A stretch of 64,000 nt of DNA. Source: Caldichromatium japonicum. GTDB taxonomy: Bacteria; Pseudomonadota; Gammaproteobacteria; Chromatiales; Chromatiaceae. The notes under the pieces are model-generated. The model had not been told where the DNA came from and did not search any database. It was given only the letters and a program-made list of their open reading frames with translations. The stretch lies in the NCBI RefSeq assembly GCF_011290485.1, contig NZ_CP048029.1:1409155-1473154 (forward strand). The letters run 5' to 3'. This document shows positions 10,315 to 19,359 of this stretch, piece by piece. Positions within the stretch are counted from its first letter, which is position 1. The number at the start of each line of letters is the position of its first letter. A program made the position numbers and the translations under genes.

Positions 10315-11350
10315 TTGATAAGAAACACATGCTTTTGAAATTGAGTGAGCTGTCCAGATGTCGTGGGCATGGAAAGACGAGACATGAGATTGCTGTCGTT
10401 TGCGGCGCGCGAAGAGCGGCGGCGTAGCTGGAGGTATGAAGCGATAGGCGCGCAGAGGGGATTGTTGGGCGCAGGGGTGTTCGACATCTGCAAAGGCTAT
10501 GGGCGCGAAGGGGCCCAAGGGCTCAAGGAAAGGTGGGTGAGAAGCGGGCGCTGTTGGCGGAGCAGGACGCCCAGATACGCAAGCTCATGTGCGACGGGAC
10601 ACCGGATGAGCTGAAGCTGCCGTTTGCGCTGTGGAGCCGGCAGGCGGTGCGGCAGTTGATCCTCGACCGTTTTGGCATCGAGCTCAGGCCGCAGGGGGAA
10701 GGCAAGTACTTGGCGCGCTGGGGATTGACGCCCCAGAAACCGATTCGGCGCGCCTATGAGCAAAGCCCGCCGGCGGGCAAGACGTGGCTTGAGGAGACCT
10801 ACCCGGACATTGCCCGGCGCGCCAAGGCCGAGGGCGCCGAAATCCACTGGGGCGATGAAACGGGGCTGCGCTCGGACGAGGTGCGCGGGCGCTCTTATGC
10901 GCCGGCGATCAAGACGCCCGAGATTCGCGTCACGCACCGTCGCGAAGGCCTGTCGGTGATCTCGACGCTGACCAACCGCGGCAAGGTGCGTCGGAAGGCG
11001 TTCGCGGGGGCGATGAACGCCGACATCCTGATCGACTTCATGAAGCGGCTCGTCAAGGACGCCAGGGGCAAGAAGATCTTCCTCATCCTCGACAACCTGC
11101 GCGTGCATCACACCAAGCCGGTCAAGGCCTGGCTGGCTGCATGCGCCAATCAAATCGAGGCCTCCTCCCTCCCCTCCTACAGCCCAGCACTGAACCCCAA
11201 CGAGATGCTCAAGGCCACCATCACCGCGCAGGCGCCCTCCCGCGCCAAGGGCGATCTGAAGAAGGCGACCGTCAGCCACCTGCGCCGCCTTCTCAATTCC
11301 CCCCAACGCATCATGCGCTACTTCCAGCATCTTCATTGGTTTCGGATCAA
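10315..11350 (+). mobile_element. IS630-family element, copy 1 (both ends present, transposase frame broken)
   Basis: The ends are TTGATAAGAAACACATG on the left and, inverted, TTGATCCGAAACCAATG on the right, flanked by TA on both sides as expected for IS630/Tc1-mariner transposition. The transposase catalytic part is complete: first aspartate in HWGDETGLRSD, second in FLILDNLRVHH, glutamate in YSPALNPNEML. The N-terminal helix-turn-helix part (from 10371) is out of frame with the rest because of a deletion around 10524-10535. The right end also lacks about 30 bp found in copies 4, 6 and 8, removing the normal stop, so the frame runs out of the element to 11381. Confidence 0.93.
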
Positions 11351-12315
11351 TAAACTGCCGCCCGCTTGGCCCGTCGCTTGAGCCAGACCTCTAAACCTTG
11401 GGCATTGAGCTCAATATCGACCCTGAGCAGCTCTAGGGCCTCGTCTTCGGCTAGGGCCAGGCCATGCGAGCGTATTGCAGCGAGCAAATGATTGCGCACG
11501 GCCTCCTTGAGCCGCGCCTCCCGCCTCGCTTCGGGTTGAGACGCTTCGCGCAAGGCAAGTTGAGCCAAGGCCGCGATGCTTTCGCATAGATCGTCGACCC
11601 ATTCGGCAGGCCGGTTGATGCGTCCATAATGGGTGAGATACATCGCCGCCGGCTGGTGACCCATAAGTTTATCGAGGCTTGCAAGCCAAGCATCCGGGTC
11701 GAAGGCCACCGGCGTCGTCGGGGCAAAAAGCCAAGGGCCCTCGGTGGTGTGAAATGCCTGATAGGCGATCCCGAAGGTATCGCCGCTGAAAATGCCCCGC
11801 GTATCCTCGTCTAAAAAACAGCCATGGTGATTGGCGTGGCCCGGGGTGTCGATGAAGGTCAAGTGGCGCCCGGCGAGGTCAAAGGTCTGACCGTCGTTGG
11901 CAGCGATGACCCGTTCTGCGGGGATGGGAAGCGGCTGGCCGAAGACCTCGCGAAATGGCTCCTCGCCATAGACCGCGCTCGCGCCGGCAATGAGCTTGGC
12001 CGGATCGATCAGATGCGCTGCCCCCTTGGGATGGACCACCAGGCGTGCCCGCGGACAGGCGGCCATGAGGTGCCCGGCCGCCCCAGCATGATCGAGATGG
12101 ACGTGGGTGGGCATGACATAGGCAACCTGCTCGGCGTCTAGACCTAAAAGGTTGAGCGCCTCGAGCAGCTGACTGATGGCCTGAGCAGGGCCGGTGTCGA
12201 TGAAGGCGAGCTCTTCGCCCGAGCGGATCAGATAAGCCGCCGCGAGACCGGGGCGGTAGAGCCCTGTCTCGATACAATATATCCCTTCGGCGATCTCTTG
12301 GACCAATTGCGACAT
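11347..12315 (-). CDS. MBL-fold metallo-hydrolase
   Basis: A 322-residue metallo-beta-lactamase-fold hydrolase with the zinc motif PTHVHLDHAG (HxHxDH) near residue 70, a further histidine in TPGHANHHG and an aspartate in IFSGDTFGIAY. The family includes glyoxalase II-like and other hydrolases; the substrate is unknown. The C-terminal tail (residues 250-322) is helical and charged. The last bases abut the IS630 copy at 11350, and the TGA stop is supplied by the element's terminal repeat, so the original C terminus was probably a little different. It may still be active because the catalytic part is intact. Confidence 0.85.
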   Translation of the reverse strand: MSQLVQEIAEGIYCIETGLYRPGLAAAYLIRSGEELAFIDTGPAQAISQLLEALNLLGLDAEQVAYVMPTHVHLDHAGAAGHLMAACPRARLVVHPKGAAHLIDPAKLIAGASAVYGEEPFREVFGQPLPIPAERVIAANDGQTFDLAGRHLTFIDTPGHANHHGCFLDEDTRGIFSGDTFGIAYQAFHTTEGPWLFAPTTPVAFDPDAWLASLDKLMGHQPAAMYLTHYGRINRPAEWVDDLCESIAALAQLALREASQPEARREARLKEAVRNHLLAAIRSHGLALAEDEALELLRVDIELNAQGLEVWLKRRAKRAAVY

Positions 12316-12964
12316 GCGTCTGACTCCTGCTGGCAGAAAAGTGTTTCACGACGATGGTTCGAACTGCTCCACCCAGCGCAAGACATCGGTCACCGCTTCG
12401 ATCAGTTCGACGGGGATATATTGATCGACCTGGGATTGCTCATGAAGCGCGCGCCAGCGGGACGTTCTCCATCACTGGGATACCTTCAGCGCGGGCTAGG
12501 TTGATGATGTATTCGGCCATGAGGTTTTCGCCCTTGGCGCGCACGATCGGCAGGGGGATCTCGCCCTCGCGATATTCGAGGGCGATAACGATGCGCGTAG
12601 GATTGGTGACGACTACGGTCGAACGTTTGACAGCACTTGCGGTCTGCTGCATCAGCAATTCTATATGCAATTGCCGGTGCTTGCCCTTGATCGGCGGGTC
12701 CGCGGATCGCCTTCCATCTCCTTGTATTTTTGCTTGATCTCCTGCTTGGTCATGCGCATTTCCTTCATGAACTGAAAGCGCTGAAAGACGAAGTCAGCGA
12801 CAGCGATGATGATAAAGCCTAGGCTGGCCAAAAGCATGAGATCGAACAATAGGCGCCACAACAACGGCGAGATACAACCCAGGCCGCAGTGTGGGAGCCT
12901 GACGAGATTGGGCAGATGATCGCGGATGAGCTGATATAACAAAATCCCTAAGAACGCGATCTTA

Positions 12965-13238
12965 ACAGGCCGTTGAAAAACTACTGCGGTGGGCCATCTG
13001 CGGCGTTGCGCGGTGTTGGCTTCGGCCGCTGCGCTTAACATCGGCTGCGCCGATGTTAGCCTCCGCCGAAACCTGGTTTTCGCTCCCTCGCCTATCTACT
13101 TGATATGTGGTTTCGGCATAACATTCGCTTCGCTCATGTAAGCCTTCACCGAAACATCGCCTACGGCTCGTTTTCTCGGTCGCTGCGCTCCGGGCGCCTT
13201 GCATCTGGCTATCCTCGCGACGTTTTTCAACGGCCTGT
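12965..13238. mobile_element. MITE-like element (274 bp) inserted in sctU
   Basis: The element begins ACAGGCCGTTGAAAAAC and ends with the exact inverse GTTTTTCAACGGCCTGT. It is bordered by TA on each side (12963-12964 and 13239-13240), the target duplication of Tc1-mariner/IS630-type transposition. It has no transposase. An internal palindrome AACATCGGCTGCGCCGATGTT lies in its first third. Taking out the element with one TA joins sctU in frame as ELLKSLLKIAFLGIL, which matches the expected YscU-like sequence. The ends differ from those of the IS630 element elsewhere in the window, so another transposase must have mobilised it. Confidence 0.88.
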
Positions 13239-13255
13239 TAAGGAGAGATTTGAGG

Positions 13256-13297
13256 AGTTCGATTAGATTTTTTAATAGTTCGATTAGATTTTTTAAT
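13256..13297. repeat. 21-bp tandem duplication inside sctU
   Basis: The unit AGTTCGATTAGATTTTTTAAT occurs twice in a row (13256-13276 and 13277-13297). On the coding strand it doubles a seven-residue block (NLIELLK) that is single in YscU. It keeps the frame and probably arose by slippage after selection on the gene had stopped. Confidence 0.85.
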
Positions 13298-13540
13298 GAA
13301 AAGATCTTTTTGATCGCCTTGCCGGGACTGATCTTGTCCAGCTTAAGCATGAGCGGCGCGAAGGTGAGCAAAAAACCAAACTGTCCGACATGGGCGGCGA
13401 TCCCGATCAAGACCGCTAGAGCCAACGGCGGTGCGATCATCTGTAAGACCAAAACCCCCGCACCATCCAACATCTGCTCCAGGGCATCAGCAAAGGACAG
13501 GTATGAGCCGATGAAGAGAGTCGGCAGGAGGATCAGCTCC

Positions 13541-14009
13541 TGGAAGCGTCAGTAGGATCAACATCCCGACGCCGCTCTTTACCGGCATTGCCAGCACAAA
13601 GACATTCATCTGCGGGGCAAAGCGGCTGATCATGGCCAAGGCAAACTCGGACAAGAACATGGCGATGATCACCGGCGCGGCCAGTAGCACCGTCAGCGCC
13701 ATGAGATGATCGAGTAGAGCAAACAGCCAGGGAATGGCTGCGGGTTCGAGGTGCAGATAAAAAGAGAATAGTGGGAGTGGCCCAGGCGATAGCTCTCATA
13801 GAGCGCGCTTAAAAAGACCACCGCCCCGCCGCCGACGAAGAGCGGCGAGGTCTGCACGCCGGTCATGGAATCGATCGAGCTCGCCATGGTGGTGCCGCGC
13901 TGGTTGTCGATGAAATACCCTACCCCATCGGCGATCCAGAAGGGGATGGCGGCAGAAAACCCGAGCATCAGCCCGATGAAGACCTCTTTGCCGAGTAGCG
14001 CCAATGCTT
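13541..14009 (-). pseudogene. sctT: sctT (YscT/HrcT-type T3SS export component), degenerate fragment
   Basis: Pieces match the T3SS inner-membrane protein SctT: LLGKEVFIGLMLGFSAAIPFW, VGYFIDNQRGTTMASSID, ALYESYRLG, then in another frame EPAAIPWLFALLDHLMALTV and FALAMISRFAPQMNVFVLAMPVKSG. The N-terminal third is missing because IS630 copy 2 starts at 14012. A frameshift lies near 13760. The C-terminal end is lost where the sequence passes directly into sctU near 13540, a deletion that fused the two neighbours. The order sctT-sctU is the normal T3SS order. SRFAPQMNVF is shared with flagellar FliR, but FIDNQRG and the SctU neighbour favour SctT. Confidence 0.83.
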
Positions 14010-14011
14010 TA

Positions 14012-14697
14012 TTGATTAAGAAACACATGCTTTTGAAATTGAGTGAGCTGTCCTGATGTCGTGGGCATGGAAAGACGAGACATGAGATTGCTGTCGTTTG
14101 CGGCGCGCGAAGAGCGGCGGCGTGGCTGGACGTATGAAGCGATAGGCGCGCAGAGGGGATTGTTGGGCGCAGGGGTGTTCGACATCTGCAAAGGCTATGG
14201 GCGCGAAGGGGCCCAAGGACAAGGGGGGTAGGCGCAAGGTGGGTGAGAAGCGGGCGCTGTTGGCGGAGCAGGACGCCCAGATACGCAAGCTCATGTGCGA
14301 CGGGACACCGGATCAGCTGAAGCTGCCGTTTGCGCTGTGGAGCCGGCAGGCGGTGCGGCAGTTGATCCTCGGCTGTTTTGGCATCGAGCTCAGGCCGCAG
14401 GGGGAGGGCAAATACATGGCGCGCTGGGGATTGACGCCCCAGAAACCGATTCGGCGCGCCTATGAGCAAAGCCCGCCGGCGGGCAAGACGTGGCTTGAGG
14501 AGATCTACCCGGACATTGCCCGGCGCGCCAAGGCCGAGGGCGCCGAAATCCACTGGGGCGATGAAACGGGGCTGCGCTCGGACGAGGTGCGCGGGCGCTC
14601 TTATGCGCCGGCGATCAAGACGCCCGAGATTCGCGTCACGCACCGTCGCGAAGGCCTGTCGGTGATCTCGACGCTGACCAACCGCGGCAAGGTGCGT
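14012..14697 (+). mobile_element. IS630-family element, copy 2 (right end missing)
   Basis: The left end TTGATTAAGAAACACATG follows a TA. Homology to the other copies runs through the helix-turn-helix part and the catalytic part as far as STLTNRGKVR, then stops at about 14697, where an unrelated sctV sequence begins. The first catalytic aspartate (HWGDETGLRSD) is present, while the second aspartate, the glutamate and the right inverted repeat are absent. An 8-bp deletion near 14218 puts the two halves of the transposase in different frames. The truncated end marks a deletion or rearrangement junction within the T3SS remnant. Confidence 0.9.
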
Positions 14698-15032
14698 AAG
14701 CGTACAAATACAGCAGCGGACAGAATATTCTGCCGGCTTATCTCTTGGCCCCAGATCTCGAAGAGACCATTCGCGGCGCGATCCGCCAGACCTCAGCGGG
14801 GAGCTATCTTGCGATCGATCCCGCTGTAGCGCAGAGATTTACTGCGCGCTGCAAACAGGTGATCGGTCAGCTCAAACCTGGACGCCACCGTCCTGTGATC
14901 TTGGTTTCGATAGACATCCGCCGCTATGTGCGCAAACTCATCGAGCGTGAGCTCTATGATGTGCCGGTATTGTCTTATCAGGAATTGACTGAAGAAATCA
15001 CGGTGCAGCCGCTGGATCGGATCGCGATCTAG
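14698..15032 (+). pseudogene. sctV: sctV (YscV/HrcV/InvA-type T3SS export gate), 3' fragment
   Basis: About 108 codons remain, ending at a proper stop. The sequence LEETIRGAIRQTSAGSYLA, then VSIDIRRYVRKLIE, VLSYQELTEEI and VQPLDRIAI is the C-terminal domain of the T3SS export gate. The terminal VQPLxRI block is typical of SctV and absent from flagellar FlhA. It has no start and joins the broken end of IS630 copy 2. It points opposite to sctT and sctU, which is unexpected for one operon and suggests an inversion. Not functional alone. Confidence 0.85.
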
Positions 15033-15116
15033 ATTGGGATCGCGATCGCGTGTCTACGGTGTCTACGCCTGGATCTGCTGTTGTTTCTGCTCAACCCCTT
15101 TACGGGTACCCGGAGC

Positions 15117-15356
15117 TCAGTCGATCAGCCGGTATCTCGCGCCACAGTAGGGGCAGACAACCTCGTGCTTAGGGTCGTCTTCGATAGGGAGATAGACCCT
15201 CGGGTGCATGTTCCAGAGGGTCTCATGCGAGCGGGGGCAGCAGAGCGGCAGGTCTGCACGCCTCACCGCGATCACCTCGGCTTCCGGGGCCGTCTGCGCT
15301 GGTTTTGCGGTGAGCTGGCTGCGCAGCTCAGCGAGGAGCGAGTGCATCGTACTCAT
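15117..15356 (-). CDS. zf-CHCC zinc-finger domain protein
   Basis: This 79-residue protein ends in a zinc-binding domain: CPRSHETLWNMHPRVYLP followed by VVCPYCGARYRL, the C-H-C-C pattern of the NDUFS6-related zf-CHCC family. The N-terminal 35 residues are not conserved. The ATG at 15356 overlaps the ilvE stop (ATGA), so translation is coupled; a further ATG lies three codons on. The family is small and uncharacterised in bacteria, and this position after ilvE is common in gammaproteobacteria. Confidence 0.85.
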   Translation of the reverse strand: MSTMHSLLAELRSQLTAKPAQTAPEAEVIAVRRADLPLCCPRSHETLWNMHPRVYLPIEDDPKHEVVCPYCGARYRLID

Positions 15357-16276
15357 ATCAGGGTCAACCATTCGGGATGCTCGGAACGCCGTCCAGAGAC
15401 CTGCTCGAAATAGAGGGATTGCAGGCGCTCGGTGATTGGGCCGCGGGTCCCAGCACCAATCCAGCGCCCATCGACCTCGCGGATGGGGGTCACCTCCGCG
15501 GCGGTGCCGGTGAAAAAGGCCTCATCGGCGATATAGACCTCGTCGCGGGTGATGCGCTTTTCGATGACCTTGAGTCCAATCTCTTCGCTCAGCGCGATTA
15601 CCGTGCGGCGGGTGATGCCGTCGAGCGCCGAGGTGAGATCCGGCGTATAGATCACACCATCGCGAACAATGAAGACGTTCTCGCCGCTGCCTTCCATGAC
15701 ATAGCCCTCGGTATCCAGGAGCAAGGCCTCGTCGTAACCGTCGCGCAGGGCCTCTTGTAAAGCGAGCATAGAGTTCAGGTAGTTGCCATTGGCCTTAGCG
15801 CGGCACATGGTGATATTGACATGATGGCGGGCAAACGAAGACACCCTGACGCGAATTCCATTGCGCATGTTCTCCTCGCCGAGATAGGCCCCCCACGACC
15901 AGGCGGCGACCATGCAATGGACCCTGAGATTGTCGGCGCGCAGACCCATGCCCTCGGCACCATAAAAGCACATCGGACGGATGTAGGCCGAGTCCAGGCC
16001 ATTGCGACGCACCACCTCGCGTTGAACCTCATTCAAGGTATCCTGGTCCCAGGGTATCGGCATGCCGAGGATATGCGCCGAATTGAATAGGCGGCGGGTG
16101 TGATCCTGGAGACGAAAGATGGCCGTTCCACGGGCGGTCGAATAGGCGCGCACGCCCTCAAAGACCCCCATGCCATAATGCAGGGTATGGGTAAGCACAT
16201 GGGTCTTGGCCTCGCGCCAAGGGACCCAGTCGCCATCTAGCCAGATCAGACCGTCGCGGTCTGCCATCGTCGTCAT
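15353..16276 (-). CDS. ilvE: Branched-chain amino acid aminotransferase
   Basis: IlvE is the PLP enzyme for the last step of leucine, isoleucine and valine synthesis. The 307-residue form from the ATG at 16276 (preceded by GGAG) begins MTTMADRDGLIWLDGDWV and matches the E. coli length of 309; the frame extends 16 codons upstream without similarity. Conserved parts include THTLHYGMGVFEGVRAY, the PLP lysine in MCRAKANGNYLNSM, the glutamate in VMEGSGENVFIV and FFTGTAAEVTPI. It sits downstream of glnE and overlaps the zf-CHCC gene. Confidence 0.95.
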   Translation of the reverse strand: MTTMADRDGLIWLDGDWVPWREAKTHVLTHTLHYGMGVFEGVRAYSTARGTAIFRLQDHTRRLFNSAHILGMPIPWDQDTLNEVQREVVRRNGLDSAYIRPMCFYGAEGMGLRADNLRVHCMVAAWSWGAYLGEENMRNGIRVRVSSFARHHVNITMCRAKANGNYLNSMLALQEALRDGYDEALLLDTEGYVMEGSGENVFIVRDGVIYTPDLTSALDGITRRTVIALSEEIGLKVIEKRITRDEVYIADEAFFTGTAAEVTPIREVDGRWIGAGTRGPITERLQSLYFEQVSGRRSEHPEWLTLI

Positions 16277-16320
16277 GTCTTCAACTCCGCGCCTTGTTGT
16301 CTTAGATCTAAAGCCGTATC

Positions 16321-19185
16321 TCAATCCAGCTCGTTCAGGTTTGCGGTCTCGCCTGAGCCCTCAAACAACGCCTGCCAGATCGCCCAGACCTGCTCGCGTT
16401 CGGCTTGAAGTTCAGTGTCCGCGATCAGCCGCGGTTGACCGCTGAGTGCGCTGCGGTGATCGGCCTGACGCAGTGTCTGATACGCCGCGATCAGGTCCTG
16501 GGCGCATGGACCAGGCAGCAATGCAAGCCGCGCCAGGGTCTCAAGCAGCCGGATGTTATCGGTCCAGTCGGCGAGCTCAGGGTGTGCTGCCGCCCAGCGC
16601 AGCACCGCGTATTGAACCATAAACTCGATGTCGGCAATACCGCCGCGCCCCTGTTTGAGGTCGAAGCGCCCTCCCCCGCTGCGATCGAGGTTGACACGCA
16701 TCCGCTCGCGCATAACACGTACCTCTTCCTTGAGGCGCTGGGGGTCGTGGTATTGGCACAGGATGGCGCGGCGGATGGTCAAAAAGCGCTCAGCCAGCAC
16801 AGGGTCGCCGGCGATGGGGCGGGCACGCACCAATGCCTGATGCTCCCAGATCCATGCGTTCTCTCTCTGATATTCGGCGAAGGCGCGCATGGATCGTACC
16901 AACAGCCCCTTGCTGCCGTCTGGACGCAGACGGGTATCCACCGCATAGAGCTCGCCCGAGGGGGTGCGGGTGGTCAGGATATGGATCATGCGCTGCGCCA
17001 AACGGGCATAGAACTGCTCGTTGCTGACCGGTTTGGGCCCATCGGTCTCGGCAGTCACCCTCTCGCTGCCATGTAAGAACACCAGGTCGAGGTCCGAGCC
17101 ATAACCCAACTCGATCCCACCGAGCTTGCCATAGCCGACGACCAAGAATCCCTGATCTTGGCCCTCGACGGCAGTGGGCCGCCCGTGACGCGCGACGAGC
17201 TGACCCCAAGCCAGTGCCAGGACGCGCACAACCACCGCCTCGGCGATCTCAGTGAGATAGTCGCTGACCACCATCAGGGGGATGACGCCCGTCAGATCAG
17301 CAGCCGCCACGCGCAACTTCTGTGACCAGGCGAACTGGCGCAGTCGCTCCATCTGCTGCTCTAAGTCCTCAAGATCGAGGCCCGCCAAGAGATCATCGAG
17401 CTCGGACTCAAGCTCGCCGCGGCGCAAGGGTCTGTAAAGCCGGCGCAGGTCGATCAGCTCATCGAGCAGGATCGGCTGGCGGGCGATCTGTTCGGTAAAC
17501 CAGGGGCTTAAGGCAGCGAGCTGGGTCAGTTGGGTTAGGACCCGCGGGTGCTCAGCGAGCATCGCCAGATAAGCGGTGCGCTGGACGATGGACTCAAAGA
17601 GGGTCAGTACCCGTCCCAGGGCCAGATCTGGATAGGCGCACTCGGAGGCTGCTTTCAGCACCTGCGGCATGATGCGATTGAGGCGCTTATGCCCGTGGGT
17701 GCTGAGTCCCTTGCGCAGACAGATCGTGTGAAACTGCTCGATCCGCTGATATAGGGCCTCTGGATCGGCGAAGCCTGCGCCCTGCAGCCTTTCGATCGCA
17801 GCCTGAGGCTCCGGAAGCGGCCACAGGGCTGCGAATAAGGCCCTCTCCTCGCACTCAGCTTCGGCTTCGGGTTCGGCGAACAGGGCATCGAAATGGGTCT
17901 GGACCCGCTCGCGGTGGGCAGAGAGCGCCGCCGTAAATGACGCCCAGTCTGCATAGCCCATCGCTTGGGCCAAGTGTAACTGATCTATGGGGTTGCCGGG
18001 CAGACAATGGGTCTGTTGATCGCGCTGGGCTTGTAGGCGATTTTCGACGCGGCGCAAAAAGACATAGGCGGCATCGAGCTCGGCGACCGCTGTTTGGGGC
18101 AATAGGCTTTTGTGACCTAGACGCTGCAAGACCGCGCGGATGGAGTGGATCTGTAGCTCGGGATCACGCCCGCCGCGGACCAGTTGTAACGCCTGACCGA
18201 TGAATTCGATCTCGCGGATGCCGCCCGGCCCGAGCTTGATATTGGCCTCCATGCCGCGCCGATGGAGCTCGTAGTTGATCAAGCGCTTGAGCTCGCGCAG
18301 CGACTCAAAGACCCCGAAGTCCAGATACCGGCGATAGACGAAGGGGCGCAGCATCTCCATCAACGCAGCGCAATCCTCTGGGTCGCCGGCGATGGGGCGC
18401 GCCTTGATCATGGCATAGCGCTCCCACTCGCGCGCCTGCGACTGGTAATAGTCCTCCATCGCCGTCAGGCTCATCGCTAAAGGACCGGCCTCGCCGAAAG
18501 GTCGCAGGCGCGCATCGACGCGAAAGACAAATCCATCGGCGGTGATATCAGCGAGCGCCTTGAGGAGACGCTGTGCCAAACGGATGAAGAACTGATCGTG
18601 GCTTAGCGGGCGCGGTCCATCCTGGATCGTGCCCGGGCAGGCGAAGGCGAAGATCAGGTCGATATCTGAGCTGAGATTGAGCTCGCGCCCACCGAGCTTG
18701 CCCATTGCCAGCACGATCAGGCGCAAGATGCGGCCATCTGGAGCGCGGGGCCTGCCCCATTCCGACCAAGCCCAGGGCTCCAGATGATCGAGCGCACCGC
18801 GTACACAAACCTCGGCGAGCTCAGAGAGGTCCTCGAGCGTCTCATCAAGAGGGGCAAGCTCGGCGATGTCGCGCCAGATGATACGAATCAGCTCGCGGCG
18901 GCGAAAACAGCGCAGGGCGCGTTGGAGGCCCGGCTCATCGCTGACCTCGGCAAGATAACTAGAAAGCCTCGCCGCGAGCTCCCCTGGGCCATAGCGCTTG
19001 CTGAGATCGCCAGAGGCGATGAGCTCGGCAAACTTGTGCGGAAAGCGCGCAACCGAGCGGGCAACATAGTCGCTCGCCGCCCAGACGCGCTCCCTGGCCT
19101 GGATGAATCCAGGATCGGCAGGCAGGTCTATCCCCTGCGCCGCAGCCCAGGCTAGCCAGTCCTGCCAGCAAGGTTCAAGCGTCAT
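16321..19185 (-). CDS. glnE: Bifunctional glutamine synthetase adenylyltransferase / adenylyl-removing enzyme
   Basis: GlnE adds AMP to glutamine synthetase or removes it, in response to PII proteins. The protein of about 954 residues has two nucleotidyltransferase domains: the adenylyl-removing one with GGRELNLSSDIDLIFAF and the adenylyltransferase one with GGIELGYGSDLDLVFLH, each followed by its typical regulatory segment (KLGPGGIREIEFIGQ and KQGRGGIADIEFMVQ). The ATG at 19185 is chosen; an in-frame TTG at 19203 is possible. ilvE follows 44 bases after the stop, a usual pair in gammaproteobacteria. Confidence 0.95.
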   Translation of the reverse strand: MTLEPCWQDWLAWAAAQGIDLPADPGFIQARERVWAASDYVARSVARFPHKFAELIASGDLSKRYGPGELAARLSSYLAEVSDEPGLQRALRCFRRRELIRIIWRDIAELAPLDETLEDLSELAEVCVRGALDHLEPWAWSEWGRPRAPDGRILRLIVLAMGKLGGRELNLSSDIDLIFAFACPGTIQDGPRPLSHDQFFIRLAQRLLKALADITADGFVFRVDARLRPFGEAGPLAMSLTAMEDYYQSQAREWERYAMIKARPIAGDPEDCAALMEMLRPFVYRRYLDFGVFESLRELKRLINYELHRRGMEANIKLGPGGIREIEFIGQALQLVRGGRDPELQIHSIRAVLQRLGHKSLLPQTAVAELDAAYVFLRRVENRLQAQRDQQTHCLPGNPIDQLHLAQAMGYADWASFTAALSAHRERVQTHFDALFAEPEAEAECEERALFAALWPLPEPQAAIERLQGAGFADPEALYQRIEQFHTICLRKGLSTHGHKRLNRIMPQVLKAASECAYPDLALGRVLTLFESIVQRTAYLAMLAEHPRVLTQLTQLAALSPWFTEQIARQPILLDELIDLRRLYRPLRRGELESELDDLLAGLDLEDLEQQMERLRQFAWSQKLRVAAADLTGVIPLMVVSDYLTEIAEAVVVRVLALAWGQLVARHGRPTAVEGQDQGFLVVGYGKLGGIELGYGSDLDLVFLHGSERVTAETDGPKPVSNEQFYARLAQRMIHILTTRTPSGELYAVDTRLRPDGSKGLLVRSMRAFAEYQRENAWIWEHQALVRARPIAGDPVLAERFLTIRRAILCQYHDPQRLKEEVRVMRERMRVNLDRSGGGRFDLKQGRGGIADIEFMVQYAVLRWAAAHPELADWTDNIRLLETLARLALLPGPCAQDLIAAYQTLRQADHRSALSGQPRLIADTELQAEREQVWAIWQALFEGSGETANLNELD

Positions 19186-19359
19186 GCCTTGTCCGGATGT
19201 CAATGGCGCAACAAGGTCCCACCCAGCTCGGTTAGGACCTTGCCGACTCGGTTATTGGCATGCGGCTCCATACAGCGCTGTCCCCAAGGGTAAACTCGGC
19301 ATGGCACACAGAGCTGCCCTAAAGCATCGGGTGAGACCCTGCATGCCCTGCCGCTTAGG

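Larger units (their letters stand above)
12346..13540 (-). pseudogene. sctU: sctU (YscU/HrcU-type T3SS export switch protein), degenerate
   Basis: Translated pieces follow YscU in order: an N-terminal membrane stretch (LLPTLFIGSYLSFADALEQM, AHVGQFGFLLTFAPLMLKLD, KIFSLKNLIELLK), then CGLGCISPLLWRLLFDLMLL and KQEIKQKYKEMEGDP, then the cytoplasmic domain (VKRSTVVVTNPTRIVIAL, ENVPLARA, YIPVELIEAVTDVLRWVEQF). Damage is heavy: the first about 50 residues are missing, a 21-bp tandem duplication repeats seven residues, a MITE interrupts the gene at 12965-13238, and frameshifts lie near 12697 and 12446. The autocleavage motif NPTH reads NPTR. The protein would switch substrate specificity in a virulence-type T3SS; QKYKEMEGDP favours SctU over flagellar FlhB. 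Confidence 0.85.

Noticed and set aside
10497..11336. Long open frames antisense to the IS630 transposases (also in copies 2, 3, 4, 6, 7 and 8)
   Set aside because: They recur only because the transposase codon usage is GC-rich. They are arginine- and leucine-rich, show no family pattern, and run into flanking genes.
12346..15032. Flagellar flhB/fliR/flhA cluster
   Set aside because: The VQPLxRI end of the sctV piece, KEMEGDP and CGLGCISPLL of the sctU piece, and FIDNQRG of the sctT piece match injectisome proteins better than flagellar ones.
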